The notes beneath the pieces were generated by a model. It did not search any database and had not been told where the DNA came from. It saw nothing but the letters and a program-made list of their open reading frames with translations. From Nocardia nova (GTDB lineage: Bacteria; Actinomycetota; Actinomycetes; Mycobacteriales; Mycobacteriaceae), in assembly GCF_002933465.1 (NCBI RefSeq), contig NZ_PSZE01000018.1, positions 1 through 64,000 of the forward strand: DNA of 64,000 nucleotides, read 5' to 3'. Below are positions 1 through 7,339 of the stretch, one piece after another. The translations under genes were made by a program, and so were the position numbers. The stretch's first letter is position 1. The number at the start of each line of letters is the position of its first letter.

Positions 1-1
1 C

Positions 2-127
2 CACACCAACACCGTCGACTACCGCCTCAAACGCATCGCCCAACTCACCCACCTCGACCCCACCCAACCCAGCGGACTCTGGTACCTCCGCAGCGCCCCC
101 ATCGCCCGCACCTACACCACCACATGA
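2..127 (+). CDS. PucR/CdaR-type regulator, 3' end only
   Basis: This is the last 41 codons of a gene whose start lies outside the window. The translation reads HTNTVDYRLKRIAQLT followed by a GLWYLRSAPIAR stretch. That matches the C-terminal helix-turn-helix (HTH_30) of PucR-family regulators, and it closely parallels the C-terminus of the complete PucR-type gene at 31515-32768 (HPNTIDYRLRRIGQLT, GLWYLRSALIAR). The HTH would bind DNA in the cytoplasm; the sensory part is not visible. Family call is fairly sure; target genes are unknown. Confidence 0.8.
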   Translation, partial: HTNTVDYRLKRIAQLTHLDPTQPSGLWYLRSAPIARTYTTT

Positions 128-229
128 AAACCGCACCTGAAAACACAGGTGAAAGCACGCTGCCGAAAGCGGTGGCGGAATAACCGAGTTCCCTTGCCAG
201 AGCAGGGCATCGGGGGTAATCCTTCGAGG

Positions 230-1054
230 GTGACAGTCGATCGGGCGCAGACATCCTCGCGCCGGCGCAACTGGGAGCAATTGCCCGCGGCGACCCGTGC
301 GGCGGTCGAAGCGGTGACCGGTCCGGTCGCGCGGGCGGATTCGGTGATCGCCGGATTCAGCAGTCAACTCGCGACGGTGATCGAGACGGCGGACGGCCGG
401 ACCTTCATCAAGGGTGTGCCACAACGAGACCCGGAGGTGTGGACCCAGCACCGCGAGGCCACCCTGGCGCGGCACGTGACTCCGGTCGGCCCGAGGTTGC
501 GGTGGCAGATCGCGGCCGGCGGGTGGGATCTGCTCGGATTCGAGTTCATCGCAGGACATTTCGCGGACTACCGCGTCGACGCCGATCTCGCCGCCACCGC
601 AGCCGCGATGTCCGCGCTGAACCGGCTGCACCCGCCCGCCGAAGTAGAACTCAAGGATGCCGAGGTCCGCTGGGGCGCGTATCTCGACGACGACGCCGAT
701 ACCGCGATTTTCTCCGGTGACGCCCTGCTGCACACCGACTGGAACTACAGCAACGTCATCATCGACCACGCCGAGGCCCGGCTCGTGGACTGGCCGTGGG
801 CGACGCGGGGTGCGGCCTGGATCGACCCCGGATGCTGGATCGTCTGGCTCATCTTCGCCGGCCACGACCCGGCCGCCGCCGAGTCCTGGGCCGCGCAGGT
901 CCCGGCGTGGCACTCCGCGTCCGAACGCGACCTGCGCATCTTCTCTGGCGCGCTGGCCGCGGAATGGACCGCGACGGCCAACCGCAGCCCCAACATGTGG
1001 ACGCACGGCCTGCGCGACGCCGCCCGCCGATGGGCCGCCCACCGCGATCAGTGA
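230..1054 (+). CDS. Aminoglycoside phosphotransferase-like (APH/protein-kinase fold) protein
   Basis: A 274-residue protein of the APH/choline kinase-like fold. The kinase core is visible as LLHTDWNYSNVII, the HxDxxxxN catalytic loop, followed by ARLVDWPWA, which carries the metal-binding Asp. These enzymes transfer phosphate from ATP to a small-molecule hydroxyl; the substrate cannot be read from sequence. I prefer the GTG at 230, after a G-rich stretch, over the longer in-frame ATG at 149, because the extra residues are arginine-rich and unlike the family. It faces the end of a decayed thioesterase gene. Members of this family are common in Nocardia and Streptomyces and most are not resistance genes. 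Confidence 0.75.
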   Translation: MTVDRAQTSSRRRNWEQLPAATRAAVEAVTGPVARADSVIAGFSSQLATVIETADGRTFIKGVPQRDPEVWTQHREATLARHVTPVGPRLRWQIAAGGWDLLGFEFIAGHFADYRVDADLAATAAAMSALNRLHPPAEVELKDAEVRWGAYLDDDADTAIFSGDALLHTDWNYSNVIIDHAEARLVDWPWATRGAAWIDPGCWIVWLIFAGHDPAAAESWAAQVPAWHSASERDLRIFSGALAAEWTATANRSPNMWTHGLRDAARRWAAHRDQ

Positions 1055-1072
1055 GCGGCGACAGCGGCCGTA

Positions 1073-1700
1073 CTAGCGGCGCGCGCCGCCGGCCGCGGCG
1101 ATCACGCCGTCGAGATGACTCGCGGTGATCTGGCGGGCGGCAGTGGAAACGGCGGTGATCATCGCACTACCGAACGCGCCGTGCCGATCGAACAGGGTCG
1201 CGGTGCTGGCGGCGATCCCGTTGCGGCTTAGATGATTATCGGCCTCAATACCAGCTGCGTTTGCCGCTGCCGTTCTCGTGTTCCGAGGGCACCCGCGACC
1301 AGTGTGCGGAATCGTCTACTGCTCCCGGGTCCAGATCTCGCCAGGCGGTTGCTCGGACGGCTGCAGGAGGACCACCGAGGCGGGTGCCGCGGGTTCGCCG
1401 TCCTGGGTGACGACCGCATCGGCGAGCCGGATGCGCTTCCCGTTGCGCACGCGGGTCGTGGAGACCGACAGCTCGTGCATGCGCGCCGGCTTGAACAAGT
1501 CCACGGTCAGCCGTACCGGCACGAAGCCGTCGGTGGCGTGCTCGTTGTCGAGTGCTCGCGCCAGCAGCCCGCCCAACGCCGGCCCGACCACCTGATCGGC
1601 CGACCACTGGCTGGCCGCCATCCGATTCGGGGTGCAGCCCCCGCCGTCCACCGCGAAAATATCCGTGCGAGCTGTCCACCGCGCGTGCCTGTCTCCTCGG
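1073..1700 (-). pseudogene. Acyl-CoA thioesterase (TesB-like), decayed
   Basis: Fragments of one thioesterase-family gene lie in different frames. The N-terminal HotDog part runs from about 1680 down to 1318 and includes SADQVVGPALGGLLARAL and RLTVDLFKPARM. The frame then changes near 1315 into DDSAHWSRVPSEHENGSGKR, which ends in a stop at about 1245. The C-terminal piece LSRNGIAASTATLFDRHG to AARQI lies at about 1229-1073. In intact homologues roughly 60-70 residues separate the last two pieces, so there is an internal deletion as well as a frameshift. No credible start codon is visible. The gene is broken and probably makes nothing. Confidence 0.75.
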
Positions 1701-2118
1701 GTCGCCGCCTGTGAGCACCGCGGGCGGCCACTGTCGGCGACAGCCCGCGCTCGCCGACGGCGACTGATCTTGCTGGTCCAGGCAGATTGGTCCAGGCAGA
1801 TATAGCACGGCAACGAGAACCGGTTCCAAGCCAGGGCCGCTACCCGGACACCACCGACGCGCTCGGCAGCGCATTCGATCACGACCGGCGTGTCATCTTC
1901 CGGCACCGATACCACATTTTTTCGGCGAGAGAACCAGCCGTCCGGTCCGTGTGGAAACAGTGCAGCAAGCCACCTGCCCGCCCCGGCCGGCGTGCCGGTC
2001 GGTATATCACCCCCGCTATGCGAATCGGCGCCGGATCACCTCCCGGACGGAGGGCTCCCGCGAAGGTCGGCAGCAACCCGTCAGCACCCGAAAACCGGGT
2101 CCTGACCGGGGATTCGAT
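1701..2118. other. Non-coding stretch with a 14-bp tandem duplication
   Basis: No convincing gene on either strand. The open frames here lack domain signals and start sites. The only structure seen is a perfect tandem duplication of TGGTCCAGGCAGAT (1774-1787 and 1788-1801). The stretch lies between the decayed thioesterase gene and the promoter at 2119. Confidence 0.5.
1774..1801. repeat. 14-bp perfect tandem repeat (2 copies)
   Basis: TGGTCCAGGCAGAT occurs twice, head to tail. It sits upstream of the decayed thioesterase and may be another scar of the same decay; the 14-bp size matches the duplication in the broken regulator at 26740-26767. Confidence 0.8.
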
Positions 2119-2161
2119 GTTGCAGATGTGCTTGCATATGATCTCGCGGCCGCCCTAGACT
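2119..2161 (+). promoter_or_regulatory. Promoter with GCAGATGTRCTTGCAT element
   Basis: GCAGATGTGCTTGCATATG begins at 2122. It contains TTGCAT (2132-2137) as a possible -35, then an 18-bp spacer, then TAGACT (2156-2161) as -10. The promoter at 5152-5194 has the same upstream motif, the same 18-bp spacer and TAAACT as -10. It would drive the small gene at 2265 with a leader of about 100 nt. The motif also occurs at 3973-4006. Confidence 0.6.
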
Positions 2162-2264
2162 CGGGCTGCAAGGCAATGCAGGGGACTACCCGTGAGCCGC
2201 AGGGTGAACCGGAAGCCAATTTTCGCCGAAGGTAACCACGCGGCCTGGCGTCAGGGGCGTTCGT

Positions 2265-2516
2265 ATGAACCAGCCAATGGGCCTCGGTCGGCTCGGAGTG
2301 ATGGACAGGAACCGGACCGGGCATCACATCTATTCGCGGGAAACCGCAACATCTTTCGTCATCAGTGCGGTCGAGTCCACCGGAGCGGCCACACGCGACG
2401 ATTTCGATATCGATCGCATCGTCACCACCGCGCACGCGATGGTGAACGATTGGGATTTCGACGCGATGCAACCGGAAGCTTTCTGGCGCATCGCATCCAG
2501 TTGCATCAAACAATAG
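2265..2516 (+). CDS. Small protein of unknown function
   Basis: An 83-residue protein beginning MNQPMGLGRLG and ending in AFWRIASSCIKQ. I do not recognise a domain. It is acidic in the middle, with no signal peptide or membrane segment. ATG 2265 follows CAGGGGCG; the ATG at 2302 is an alternative start. It is placed after a promoter shared in design with the small gene at 5305 and ends at a strong terminator, so it is probably a real monocistronic gene. Both small proteins start with MNQ and have leaders of about 100 nt, but their bodies are not clearly similar. The promoter element suggests co-regulation with the neighbouring XRE/DUF397 genes. Confidence 0.55.
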   Translation: MNQPMGLGRLGVMDRNRTGHHIYSRETATSFVISAVESTGAATRDDFDIDRIVTTAHAMVNDWDFDAMQPEAFWRIASSCIKQ

Positions 2517-2530
2517 ATCGGGACGGAAGT

Positions 2531-2562
2531 AGTAGCCGCCGACCCTCTGGTCGGCGGCTACT
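2531..2562. terminator. Strong hairpin terminator
   Basis: AGTAGCCGCCGACC (2531-2544) pairs perfectly with GGTCGGCGGCTACT (2549-2562) around a CTCT loop. It lies between the convergent genes ending at 2516 and 2624 and can serve both. CTGTCTTCGAGG is repeated directly after it (2564 and 2581). Confidence 0.8.
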
Positions 2563-2623
2563 GCTGTCTTCGAGGCATTACTGTCTTCGAGGAGCGATAC
2601 ACCGCAATGCCGGATCGGAGGGT

Positions 2624-3523
2624 CTAGGCAGGGTCGGAAAGGTCGGCCGCGGCCTTCTTCATCGTCTCGCGTGACCGCTCCGGCGGTTCGGCCTGCACAC
2701 TGAGCCGATCCATGACCTGGCGGTAGAGCTCCAGATCCTGCTGGCGATCCAAATACAGTGCGCTGGTGAGCTGTTCGAGATACACGATATCGGGCAGTTC
2801 GGGTTCGGCGAAGCGCAGCATCGTGAACGAGCTGCCCGCCGCCGCATGGCCGCCGGCCGCATACGGCAGTACCTGGATGGTCACGTTCGGCTTCATCGAG
2901 ACCTCGACCAGATGGTCGAGCTGTGCGCGCAGCACCTGCTCACCGCCGATCGGCCGGTGCAGCACCGCTTCGTCGAGGACGGCCCACAGCGTCGGCGCTC
3001 CGGGGCGGTCCAGGATTTCCTGGCGCTTCTTGCGTAGTTCCACCCGGCGGGCGGCCTCGGCGTTCTCGTGACCGAGCGCCACCACCGAGCGGGTGTACTC
3101 CTCGGTCTGCAGCAGACCGGGAACGAGCTGTCCTTCGAAGGTACGGATCGACTTCGACGCGTGTTCCAGACCCAGATAGGTCTCGAACCATTGGGGCAGC
3201 AGATCGTTATAGCTGTGCCACCACCCCGGCTGATTCGCGCGGCTCACCAGATCGAGGAACATCTCACGCTCTTCGGCGTTGTCGACGCCGTAGAGCGTCA
3301 GCAGATCGCGAATGTCGCGTTCCTTGAAACCGGTGCGCCCCAACTCGAGCCGGCTGATCTTCGCGTGTGAGCCACGGATGTGCTCGCCGGCCGCCTCACG
3401 CGTGATGCCGGCGGCTTCCCGCAGTTTGCGGAGCTGTCCGCCGACCGCGATCCGAAGCGCCGTCGGACCGCGTTCGGCGACAAGCGAATCCACACGGCCG
3501 ATCCGGACGGGCTCTGCCATCAT
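2624..3523 (-). CDS. XRE-family regulator with DUF5753 (Scr1-like antitoxin family)
   Basis: A 299-residue protein. An N-terminal HTH (about residues 24-80, LRKLREAAGITREAAGEHIR and KISRLELGR) is followed by the DUF5753 ligand/partner domain (GWWHSYNDLLPQWFETYLGLE, then VPGLLQTEEYTR, then the C-terminal VYLEQLTSALYLD block). In Streptomyces such proteins pair with DUF397 proteins; the Scr1/Scr2 pair there has been described as a toxin-antitoxin-like regulator. The start at 3523 is supported by GGAG eight bases upstream. The DUF397 gene lies 127 bp upstream on the same strand. The repeated ATGTRCTTGCAT element near this locus is a candidate operator for this protein. Confidence 0.85.
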   Translation of the reverse strand: MMAEPVRIGRVDSLVAERGPTALRIAVGGQLRKLREAAGITREAAGEHIRGSHAKISRLELGRTGFKERDIRDLLTLYGVDNAEEREMFLDLVSRANQPGWWHSYNDLLPQWFETYLGLEHASKSIRTFEGQLVPGLLQTEEYTRSVVALGHENAEAARRVELRKKRQEILDRPGAPTLWAVLDEAVLHRPIGGEQVLRAQLDHLVEVSMKPNVTIQVLPYAAGGHAAAGSSFTMLRFAEPELPDIVYLEQLTSALYLDRQQDLELYRQVMDRLSVQAEPPERSRETMKKAAADLSDPA

Positions 3524-3650
3524 GAGGTTTACTCCGATGCTCGACGATCACCGGCAATGAGGGTACAGCCATCGAGAGCAGCTGGTCGAACATCAGGGAT
3601 CTCTGCCTCGTCGCGTACCGACACCGCGCCGAGTGCCATGCTACCGCCGA

Positions 3651-3881
3651 TCAGGCCAGATCGTCGAACTCTCCGCTCTTCGCGCCGCGGAGAAACGCGT
3701 CGATCTCGGGGCGGGTGTAGACGAGCACCGCTCCCTCGGGATCACGCGAGTTGCGCACGGCAACCAGGCCATTGGACAAATCGGCCAATTCGACACAGTT
3801 CCCGCTCGGATTGCTGAACGTGCTCTTGCGCCACGCAGCTTCGGACAGGCGGCCGGCTGTGGTGGCAGTGGAATCGGTCAT
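3651..3881 (-). CDS. DUF397 protein
   Basis: A 76-residue protein typical of DUF397: AAWRKSTFSNPSGNCVELAD near the N-terminus, then VAVRNSRDPEGAVLVYTRPE and a C-terminal FLRGAKSGEFDDL. DUF397 proteins act with XRE/DUF5753 regulators and are thought to bind them directly. The start at 3881 is the Met of MTDSTATTAG; the longer open frame upstream is a shadow. It is first in a DUF397-XRE order, and its upstream region carries two copies of the CTTGCATWTG element. A second DUF397 gene lies at 39414. Confidence 0.85.
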   Translation of the reverse strand: MTDSTATTAGRLSEAAWRKSTFSNPSGNCVELADLSNGLVAVRNSRDPEGAVLVYTRPEIDAFLRGAKSGEFDDLA

Positions 3882-3972
3882 GACTGTCTCCAGGGTTCGT
3901 GGTGGCCGAGCTCGGCAGCGGTGGCTCACACTCGGCGATCCGGATTGATCGAGCTGATGCCTATCTTCAGCT

Positions 3973-4006
3973 CTTGCATATGTTCGAGCAAATGTACTTG
4001 CATTTG
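3973..4006. promoter_or_regulatory. Double regulatory element CTTGCATATG / GCAAATGTACTTGCATTTG
   Basis: CTTGCATATG (3973-3982) and ATGTACTTGCATTTG (ending 4006) are two copies of the same core, 24 bp apart. The second is also an inverted repeat, since CAAATG (3989-3994) mirrors CATTTG (4001-4006). The site lies in the divergent space between the DUF397/XRE genes and the DUF574 methyltransferase. The same core heads the promoters at 2119 and 5152. I infer an operator, most simply for the XRE regulator next door. Confidence 0.55.
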
Positions 4007-4312
4007 AAACCGACGCTTTGAACGATAGCACGGGGGTTGACTCGGATCGAGCCCTCCGGAAAACCGCAAAAAACCAAGGGCGACAAGGCCTTTTCCACGC
4101 CTTATCCATTGACTCGTCATCATTCGAACCGCCATCCGAGCGCCAGAAATTGGTGGCCGACCGGTCGGTTTCAGGCCTCGACCAGGGTGGATGACACATT
4201 CCCCGCGGATCCGCACACCGGATGCGGTGGTTTCGATTACCGTCTCGCGGACCCGGCATCGGCAACCGCCGGACGGGACTCGAGCGTCGGAACCGGGAGC
4301 AGGAGGGAATCG
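4007..4312. other. Leader/non-coding region before the methyltransferase
   Basis: About 300 bases between the regulatory element and the chosen GTG at 4313. An open frame continues upstream to about 4037, but its residues lack any similarity to the paralogue at 35806, which starts just before the shared domain. I see no separate gene here. Confidence 0.5.
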
Positions 4313-5113
4313 GTGCCGCCAAGACAGCAGCAGCCGAGCCGGGAGCGTGAGATTCGGACCGATATCCCGCACACCGCGCGGATTTGGAACTACTGGATGG
4401 GTGGACGGCAGAATTTCGAGGTCGATCGCCGGGTCGGCAGCGCGGCAACGGAACTCGATCCCGGTATCACCGCCCTGGCGGCCGAGAGCCGCCGCTTTCT
4501 CCGGCGCGCGGTCGAGCATCTCGCCGGCAACCTCGGAATCACCCAGTTCCTCGACATCGGCGCGGGGCTGCTCGCCACGGACAACACCCACGAGGTCGCG
4601 TGCCGGCGCAATCCGGCGGCCCGGGTCGTCTATGTGGACAACGATCCGCTGGTGCTCACCCACGGCCGGACGCTGCTGACCGATCCGCGAGCCGTTTATC
4701 TGGACGCGGATCTGCGCGAACCGGACCGGCTGTTCGCCCGTGCCGCAGACATTCTCGATCTCGACCGTCCGGTCGCGGTCATGTTCATGGGCGTGCTGGG
4801 TCACTGCGAACGCATCGGCGAACTCCGTGGAGTCGTCGCCGACTCGATGGCGCGGGTCTGCCGCGGCAGCTACCTCGCCTACTGGGACGGCACCATCGAC
4901 AGCGTCGATTTCGTCCGCATGTGCGCGACGTACGAAAACGTCACGGCCGTACCGTATTTTCCGCGCGACCATTGCGAGTTGCGCTCCATCTTCGCGGACC
5001 TGGAGTTGCTCGAACCCGGCTTCGTCCCCCTGACTCGATGGCGCCGGCCGGCCGGCGAACCGGCGCCCACCGTGCCGGTGTCGGCCTACGGCGCGGTGGC
5101 GCGCAAACCCTGA
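4313..5113 (+). CDS. SAM-dependent methyltransferase, DUF574 (SAV_2177-like) family
   Basis: A 266-residue protein. The family signature IRTDIPHTARIWNYWMGG opens the domain, followed by the SAM-binding motif FLDIGAGL, VYVDNDPLVL, and a C-terminal AYGAVARKP. The methyl acceptor of this actinobacterial family is not established. The start is the GTG at 4313, supported by AGGAGGG just upstream and by the length of the paralogue at 35806-36603 (265 residues, about the same architecture). Genes of this family often sit beside XRE/DUF397 genes, as here. Base composition is like its neighbours. Confidence 0.85.
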   Translation: MPPRQQQPSREREIRTDIPHTARIWNYWMGGRQNFEVDRRVGSAATELDPGITALAAESRRFLRRAVEHLAGNLGITQFLDIGAGLLATDNTHEVACRRNPAARVVYVDNDPLVLTHGRTLLTDPRAVYLDADLREPDRLFARAADILDLDRPVAVMFMGVLGHCERIGELRGVVADSMARVCRGSYLAYWDGTIDSVDFVRMCATYENVTAVPYFPRDHCELRSIFADLELLEPGFVPLTRWRRPAGEPAPTVPVSAYGAVARKP

Positions 5114-5151
5114 TCACCCCTTGGGGCACAACACTTCCGATCACCGACGTG

Positions 5152-5194
5152 TGTGCAGATGTACTTGCATTTGCTCCTTGCAGCGCCGTAAACT
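5152..5194 (+). promoter_or_regulatory. Promoter with GCAGATGTACTTGCAT element
   Basis: GCAGATGTACTTGCATTTG begins at 5154. It includes TTGCAT (5165-5170), an 18-bp spacer, and TAAACT (5189-5194). The layout matches the promoter at 2119-2161. It points at the small genes at 5207 and 5305. Confidence 0.6.
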
Positions 5195-5206
5195 CGACCG
5201 CACGAC

Positions 5207-5308
5207 ATGGCCGGACCACGCCGGAGTAGGCAGGCCGGAAGCAGCGGGAGGCCGTGCCGCAAAGTTCGCTTCCGCAATCTTTCGCCAACGGTCGAGGGCA
5301 TCCCATGA
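5207..5308 (+). CDS. Possible 33-residue upstream ORF
   Basis: An ATG about 6-8 bases after the predicted transcription start opens a 33-codon frame, MAGPRRSRQAG to SPTVEGIP. Its stop overlaps the next start as ATGA (5305-5308). The position suggests a leaderless, translationally coupled uORF. It is arginine-rich and resembles nothing I know, so it may be chance; the matching leader before 2265 has no closed equivalent. Confidence 0.3.
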   Translation: MAGPRRSRQAGSSGRPCRKVRFRNLSPTVEGIP

Positions 5309-5520
5309 ACCAACTGCTCCAGCATTCCGGTACATGCGATCACGGCATATCCGAGCACCGCACGTCGGGCGCCGATCAGGTCGGTGACTGCGCCACCGAA
5401 CCCCGGGAACTCACCTATCCCCGCGCCCGTGCGATTCTCTACGCACACGACCGGCACCTGTCGTGCCGGCAGTGGATCGCCGCCGCGGCGTACCTGTCCG
5501 CCGGGCTCGACGACGAGTAG
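5305..5520 (+). CDS. Small protein of unknown function
   Basis: A 71-residue protein starting MNQLLQHSGTCDHG and ending LSAGLDDE. It has a PRARAILYAHDRHLSCRQWIAAAAYL helix-rich C-terminal half and a few Cys/His residues (TCDH near the start, LSCRQW later). No known domain, signal peptide or membrane segment. The start is favoured by GAGGGCATCCC just upstream and by ATGA coupling with the preceding uORF. It is downstream of a promoter carrying the shared ATGTRCTTGCAT element, so I infer co-regulation with the gene at 2265 and the XRE/DUF397 locus. I cannot assign a function. Confidence 0.5.
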   Translation: MNQLLQHSGTCDHGISEHRTSGADQVGDCATEPRELTYPRARAILYAHDRHLSCRQWIAAAAYLSAGLDDE

Positions 5521-5683
5521 ATCGCTCCGCGTTCGGCACGCCCGTCAAGGCGGCTGAACGCCTCGAAACCGGCCCCCGACACCGCGATTCCGCGATCACG
5601 CTCGCAATCGCCTGTCACCAGGACGAATACGCGCCCTACGATGGTGGTACCCGCACCACACCATCTTGTGGAACGAGGGCATC

Positions 5684-5965
5684 ATGATCCTTCTCGCGAT
5701 GCACGACGTCATAGTGGCCCAAGTCGGCAACCCGACGCCCGAGACACCTCCGGCGGCGGACAAACTACTGAAACTGGTGCGCTACTTCACCTGGTTCATG
5801 CTGCTGTCGGGGACCAGCGCGATCATCTTCGCCGGCGGCCGGTTCGCCTGGGAAAAGTGGAACGGCGGACCACTGGAGTCACCGAAGATGGTGGCCGGGG
5901 CCCTCGTCGGCGGCCTGGTGGCCACCAGCGCCGGAACCTTGATGAATTCGATTCTGGCGCAGTAA
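5684..5965 (+). CDS. Small two-helix membrane protein (VirB2/TrbC-like topology)
   Basis: A 93-residue protein. After a polar N-terminus (MILLAMHDVIVAQVGNPTP) there are two hydrophobic segments, one around VRYFTWFMLLSGTSAIIFAGG and one around MVAGALVGGLVATSAGTLM. Length and topology recall VirB2/TrbC-type pilin subunits found in actinobacterial conjugative elements, but no other conjugation gene is in the window, so this is only a resemblance. ATG 5684 has GAGGGC upstream; an in-frame ATG-like start at 5666 is less well placed. A hairpin follows it. Confidence 0.55.
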   Translation: MILLAMHDVIVAQVGNPTPETPPAADKLLKLVRYFTWFMLLSGTSAIIFAGGRFAWEKWNGGPLESPKMVAGALVGGLVATSAGTLMNSILAQ

Positions 5966-5974
5966 TTCCCGACA

Positions 5975-5995
5975 TTCCGGACGATTCGTCCGGAA
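5975..5995. terminator. Hairpin, probable weak terminator
   Basis: TTCCGGAC and GTCCGGAA pair perfectly around GATTC, ten bases after the stop of the small membrane protein gene. There is no T-run, as is common in actinobacteria. Confidence 0.55.
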
Positions 5996-6096
5996 CCATG
6001 GATTCGCCACCCTGCCGCCGGACGCCGCCCCCAGTAGACTGAACGCGGACCACCGGCCGATCCGGTGCCGTCCCTCGGTCGAGAAGGGAGGCTCCG

Positions 6097-6654
6097 GTGG
6101 CCGGCAGGCGGACCGACACACGGGACCGAATCCGGTCGGTCGCCATGGAACTGTTCTCCGCGCACGGCTACGAACAGACCTCGATCCGGGAAATCGCCGA
6201 TCGGCTCGCCATCACCAAAGCCGCGGTCTACTACCACTTCCGATCCAAGGAAGACATCGTCGTCAGCCTCGCCGACGATCTGCGCACGGGCATCGACGAC
6301 CTGCTGGCCTGGGCCGCGGACCAACCGTCCGGACCGGACACCGGCCGGGAGATCTTGCGCCGCTATGGGGCGGTGCTGCACCGCACCGGGCGGGAGATGG
6401 CCCGGTTCATGTACGAGAACCAGCCCGCGTTCCGCCGGCTCGGCGTGGGGTCGGACCTGCGCTATCAATTTCGCGCGGTCGCCGACGCGATGACCGCCGC
6501 CGACCACGAACCCGTGGCGGTCTTCCATGCCCGCCAAGCTCTGCTGGCCATCTCATGGAGTACCGGGATGATGGGCGATGTCGACCTGACCGACGAGCAA
6601 TGTCGCCGGGCGGCAGAGGATATCGCGCTGGCCATCTACGAGCGGGCACAATGA
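6097..6654 (+). CDS. TetR-family transcriptional regulator
   Basis: A 185-residue protein. The N-terminal HTH spans about residues 8-55 (TRDRIRSVAMELFSAHGYEQ, then IREIADRLAITKAAVYYHF), followed by an all-helical ligand domain. Translation starts at the GTG at 6097, seven or so bases after GAAGGGAGG. It is followed 30 bp later by a lipoprotein gene on the same strand, possibly co-transcribed. Ligand and targets are unknown; no clear palindrome was found immediately upstream. Confidence 0.85.
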   Translation: MAGRRTDTRDRIRSVAMELFSAHGYEQTSIREIADRLAITKAAVYYHFRSKEDIVVSLADDLRTGIDDLLAWAADQPSGPDTGREILRRYGAVLHRTGREMARFMYENQPAFRRLGVGSDLRYQFRAVADAMTAADHEPVAVFHARQALLAISWSTGMMGDVDLTDEQCRRAAEDIALAIYERAQ

Positions 6655-6684
6655 GAGCCTGATGAAGGCCGGCCCGAGGACATC

Positions 6685-7338
6685 ATGAATACACGCGTAA
6701 CCCTCCTGGCCGCTGCGATACTCGCGGCGCCGCTCCTGATATGTGGGTGCTCCCACCAGAATTCGTCACCGGTGAGCCAGGCGGTACATCCGGTGCCCAT
6801 CGCCCACCAGGGCGCTCCCGCGGTCGGCCCCGGCCCGTCGGGCACCTACACCGTTGCCGCGCAACCGGCGCCCGGCAGCTGTCATTTCGGCAAAACCGCT
6901 GACGGACAGCCACTTCCGGACCCGCACTGCACCCCGGGCGCGACCAATCCGAAGGTCACACCCGCAACCGTCAAGTCGACGATCTGCGTCGGCGGATACA
7001 CCCAATCCATCCGCCCGCCGGCGAGTATCACCGACCGGGAGAAGAAGGCGAACGCCGAGTCCTACGGTTACACCGGCAATCTGCACGATGCCGAATACGA
7101 CCACTTGATCTCGCTGGAACTCGGCGGCGATCCGAACGATCCGCGCAATCTGTGGGTCGAACCGCCCTCACCCGACCACAAGGCCGGGTCGGGGCCGAAC
7201 AATCCCAAGGATTCGGTGGAGAACACGCTGCATTCGCTGATCTGCTCCGGCGCGGTCGGCCTGACCGACGCGCAGAACGCCATCGCGGCCGACTGGACCA
7301 CCGCATTGGCGGCGGTCGGCCATCCGGACGGAAAGTAG
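6685..7338 (+). CDS. Lipoprotein with HNH-nuclease-like motif
   Basis: A 217-residue exported protein. The N-terminus MNTRVTLLAAAILAAPLL ends in a lipobox (LLICGC, modified Cys about residue 22), so the protein is probably anchored outside the membrane. A proline-rich linker follows, then the block AEYDHLISLELGGDPNDPRN before LWVEPP. The DHLxxLELGG...NLW pattern is typical of HNH/treble-clef nuclease-like proteins, though the full metal site is not certain. It lies 30 bp after the TetR gene. Similar secreted proteins occur in mycobacteria and Nocardia without known function. Confidence 0.65.
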   Translation: MNTRVTLLAAAILAAPLLICGCSHQNSSPVSQAVHPVPIAHQGAPAVGPGPSGTYTVAAQPAPGSCHFGKTADGQPLPDPHCTPGATNPKVTPATVKSTICVGGYTQSIRPPASITDREKKANAESYGYTGNLHDAEYDHLISLELGGDPNDPRNLWVEPPSPDHKAGSGPNNPKDSVENTLHSLICSGAVGLTDAQNAIAADWTTALAAVGHPDGK

Positions 7339-7339
7339 G

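Noticed and set aside
4037..4312. Long N-terminal extension of the first DUF574 protein
   Set aside because: The paralogue starts nine residues before the conserved block, and GTG 4313 has an ideal AGGAGGG, so the extension is unlikely.
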